DNA of 32,411 nucleotides from Tenericutes bacterium RIFOXYA12_FULL_35_10. Its GTDB lineage: Bacteria > Bacillota_I > Bacilli_A > Acholeplasmatales > Acholeplasmataceae. Below the pieces are notes generated by a model. That model was not told the DNA's origin and did not search any database. It saw only the letters and a list, made by a program, of their open reading frames with translations. The translations under genes and the position numbers were made by a program. Positions 32,160 through 32,411 of the stretch are shown one piece after another. The stretch covers positions 1 through 32,411 of the forward strand of contig MIDA01000083.1 of the NCBI GenBank assembly GCA_001830045.1, read 5' to 3'. The first letter of the stretch is position 1. Every line of letters begins with the position of its first letter.

Positions 32160-32360
32160 CGAGTCTTTATCTCATAATCATGTAAAAAGCGTCTGGCGCT
32201 AACTAACTATTGCTGATTAAAATAAAGACCGTGGTAAGCGTCAACTCCAAACAGTCTTAGCTGTAATAAGATGATGCAAATCCACAGTACATTATTAGTA
32301 TATTAAATTAGACCGAAAGGAGTAAAGATTTAAATGAGTCTTAAGTACTAACTTAATACA
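32160..32360 (-). ncRNA. Candidate IS110 bridge RNA (core loops 32163-32288; 5' end uncertain)
   Basis: Two stacked stem/internal-loop/hairpin units with four guides matching the element junctions (see findings). Confidence 0.8.
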
Positions 32361-32411
32361 GTTTAAATCTTACATGATTAAAGATGATTCAACTAAAAGA
32401 AATAACAAAAG

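Larger units (their letters stand above)
30827..32380 (-). mobile_element. IS110-family insertion sequence, complete; core TA (TAA at both ends)
   Basis: Intact DEDD transposase; ends inferred from bridge-RNA guide matches at both junctions. Confidence 0.85.

Noticed and set aside
30825-32211. 10-bp direct repeat ACTAACTATT as ends or target duplication of the IS
   Set aside because: The 32202-32211 copy lies in the donor loop of the bridge RNA; it is a guide, not an element end. The true left end is near 32380.
32297-32302. Minus-strand TATACT as the bridge RNA -10
   Set aside because: No good -35 at proper spacing; the junction promoter fits better, although an internal start cannot be excluded.

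Overview
Low-GC chromosomal window. TGG is used for Trp and TGA as a stop, so it uses the standard bacterial code; an Acholeplasma/Izemoplasma-like Tenericute or Firmicute is my guess. Left third: a rhamnoside-utilisation locus (5'-truncated LamG-type protein, GH37-like hydrolase, GH106-like alpha-L-rhamnosidase, LacI regulator, RhaA, tandem class II aldolase, RhaB). Middle: TetR + ABC exporter, a lipoprotein, a GNAT, an AbiE-type toxin-antitoxin pair with a duplicated inverted-repeat operator, flanked on its left by a duplicated 3' fragment of the downstream NmrA-like gene, PadR, DUF1232, and a PAS-GGDEF-HD-GYP protein. Right: methyltransferase, CPBP protease, stand-alone E2-type acyltransferase, galK-galT-galR operon, an RNase III-like / P-loop / DUF5131 run, GH16, and an intact IS110-family element. 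Best observation: the non-coding left end of the IS110 element can be read as a complete two-loop bridge RNA. Its four guide segments (9-12 nt each) match the two element/chromosome junctions with the strand and order expected for LTG, RTG, LDG and RDG. They define the element as about 30827-32380 with a TA core, predict the pre-insertion site, and predict that circularisation creates a TTGACT-N17-TAAGAT promoter. All of this was read by eye, with no database search or folding software.
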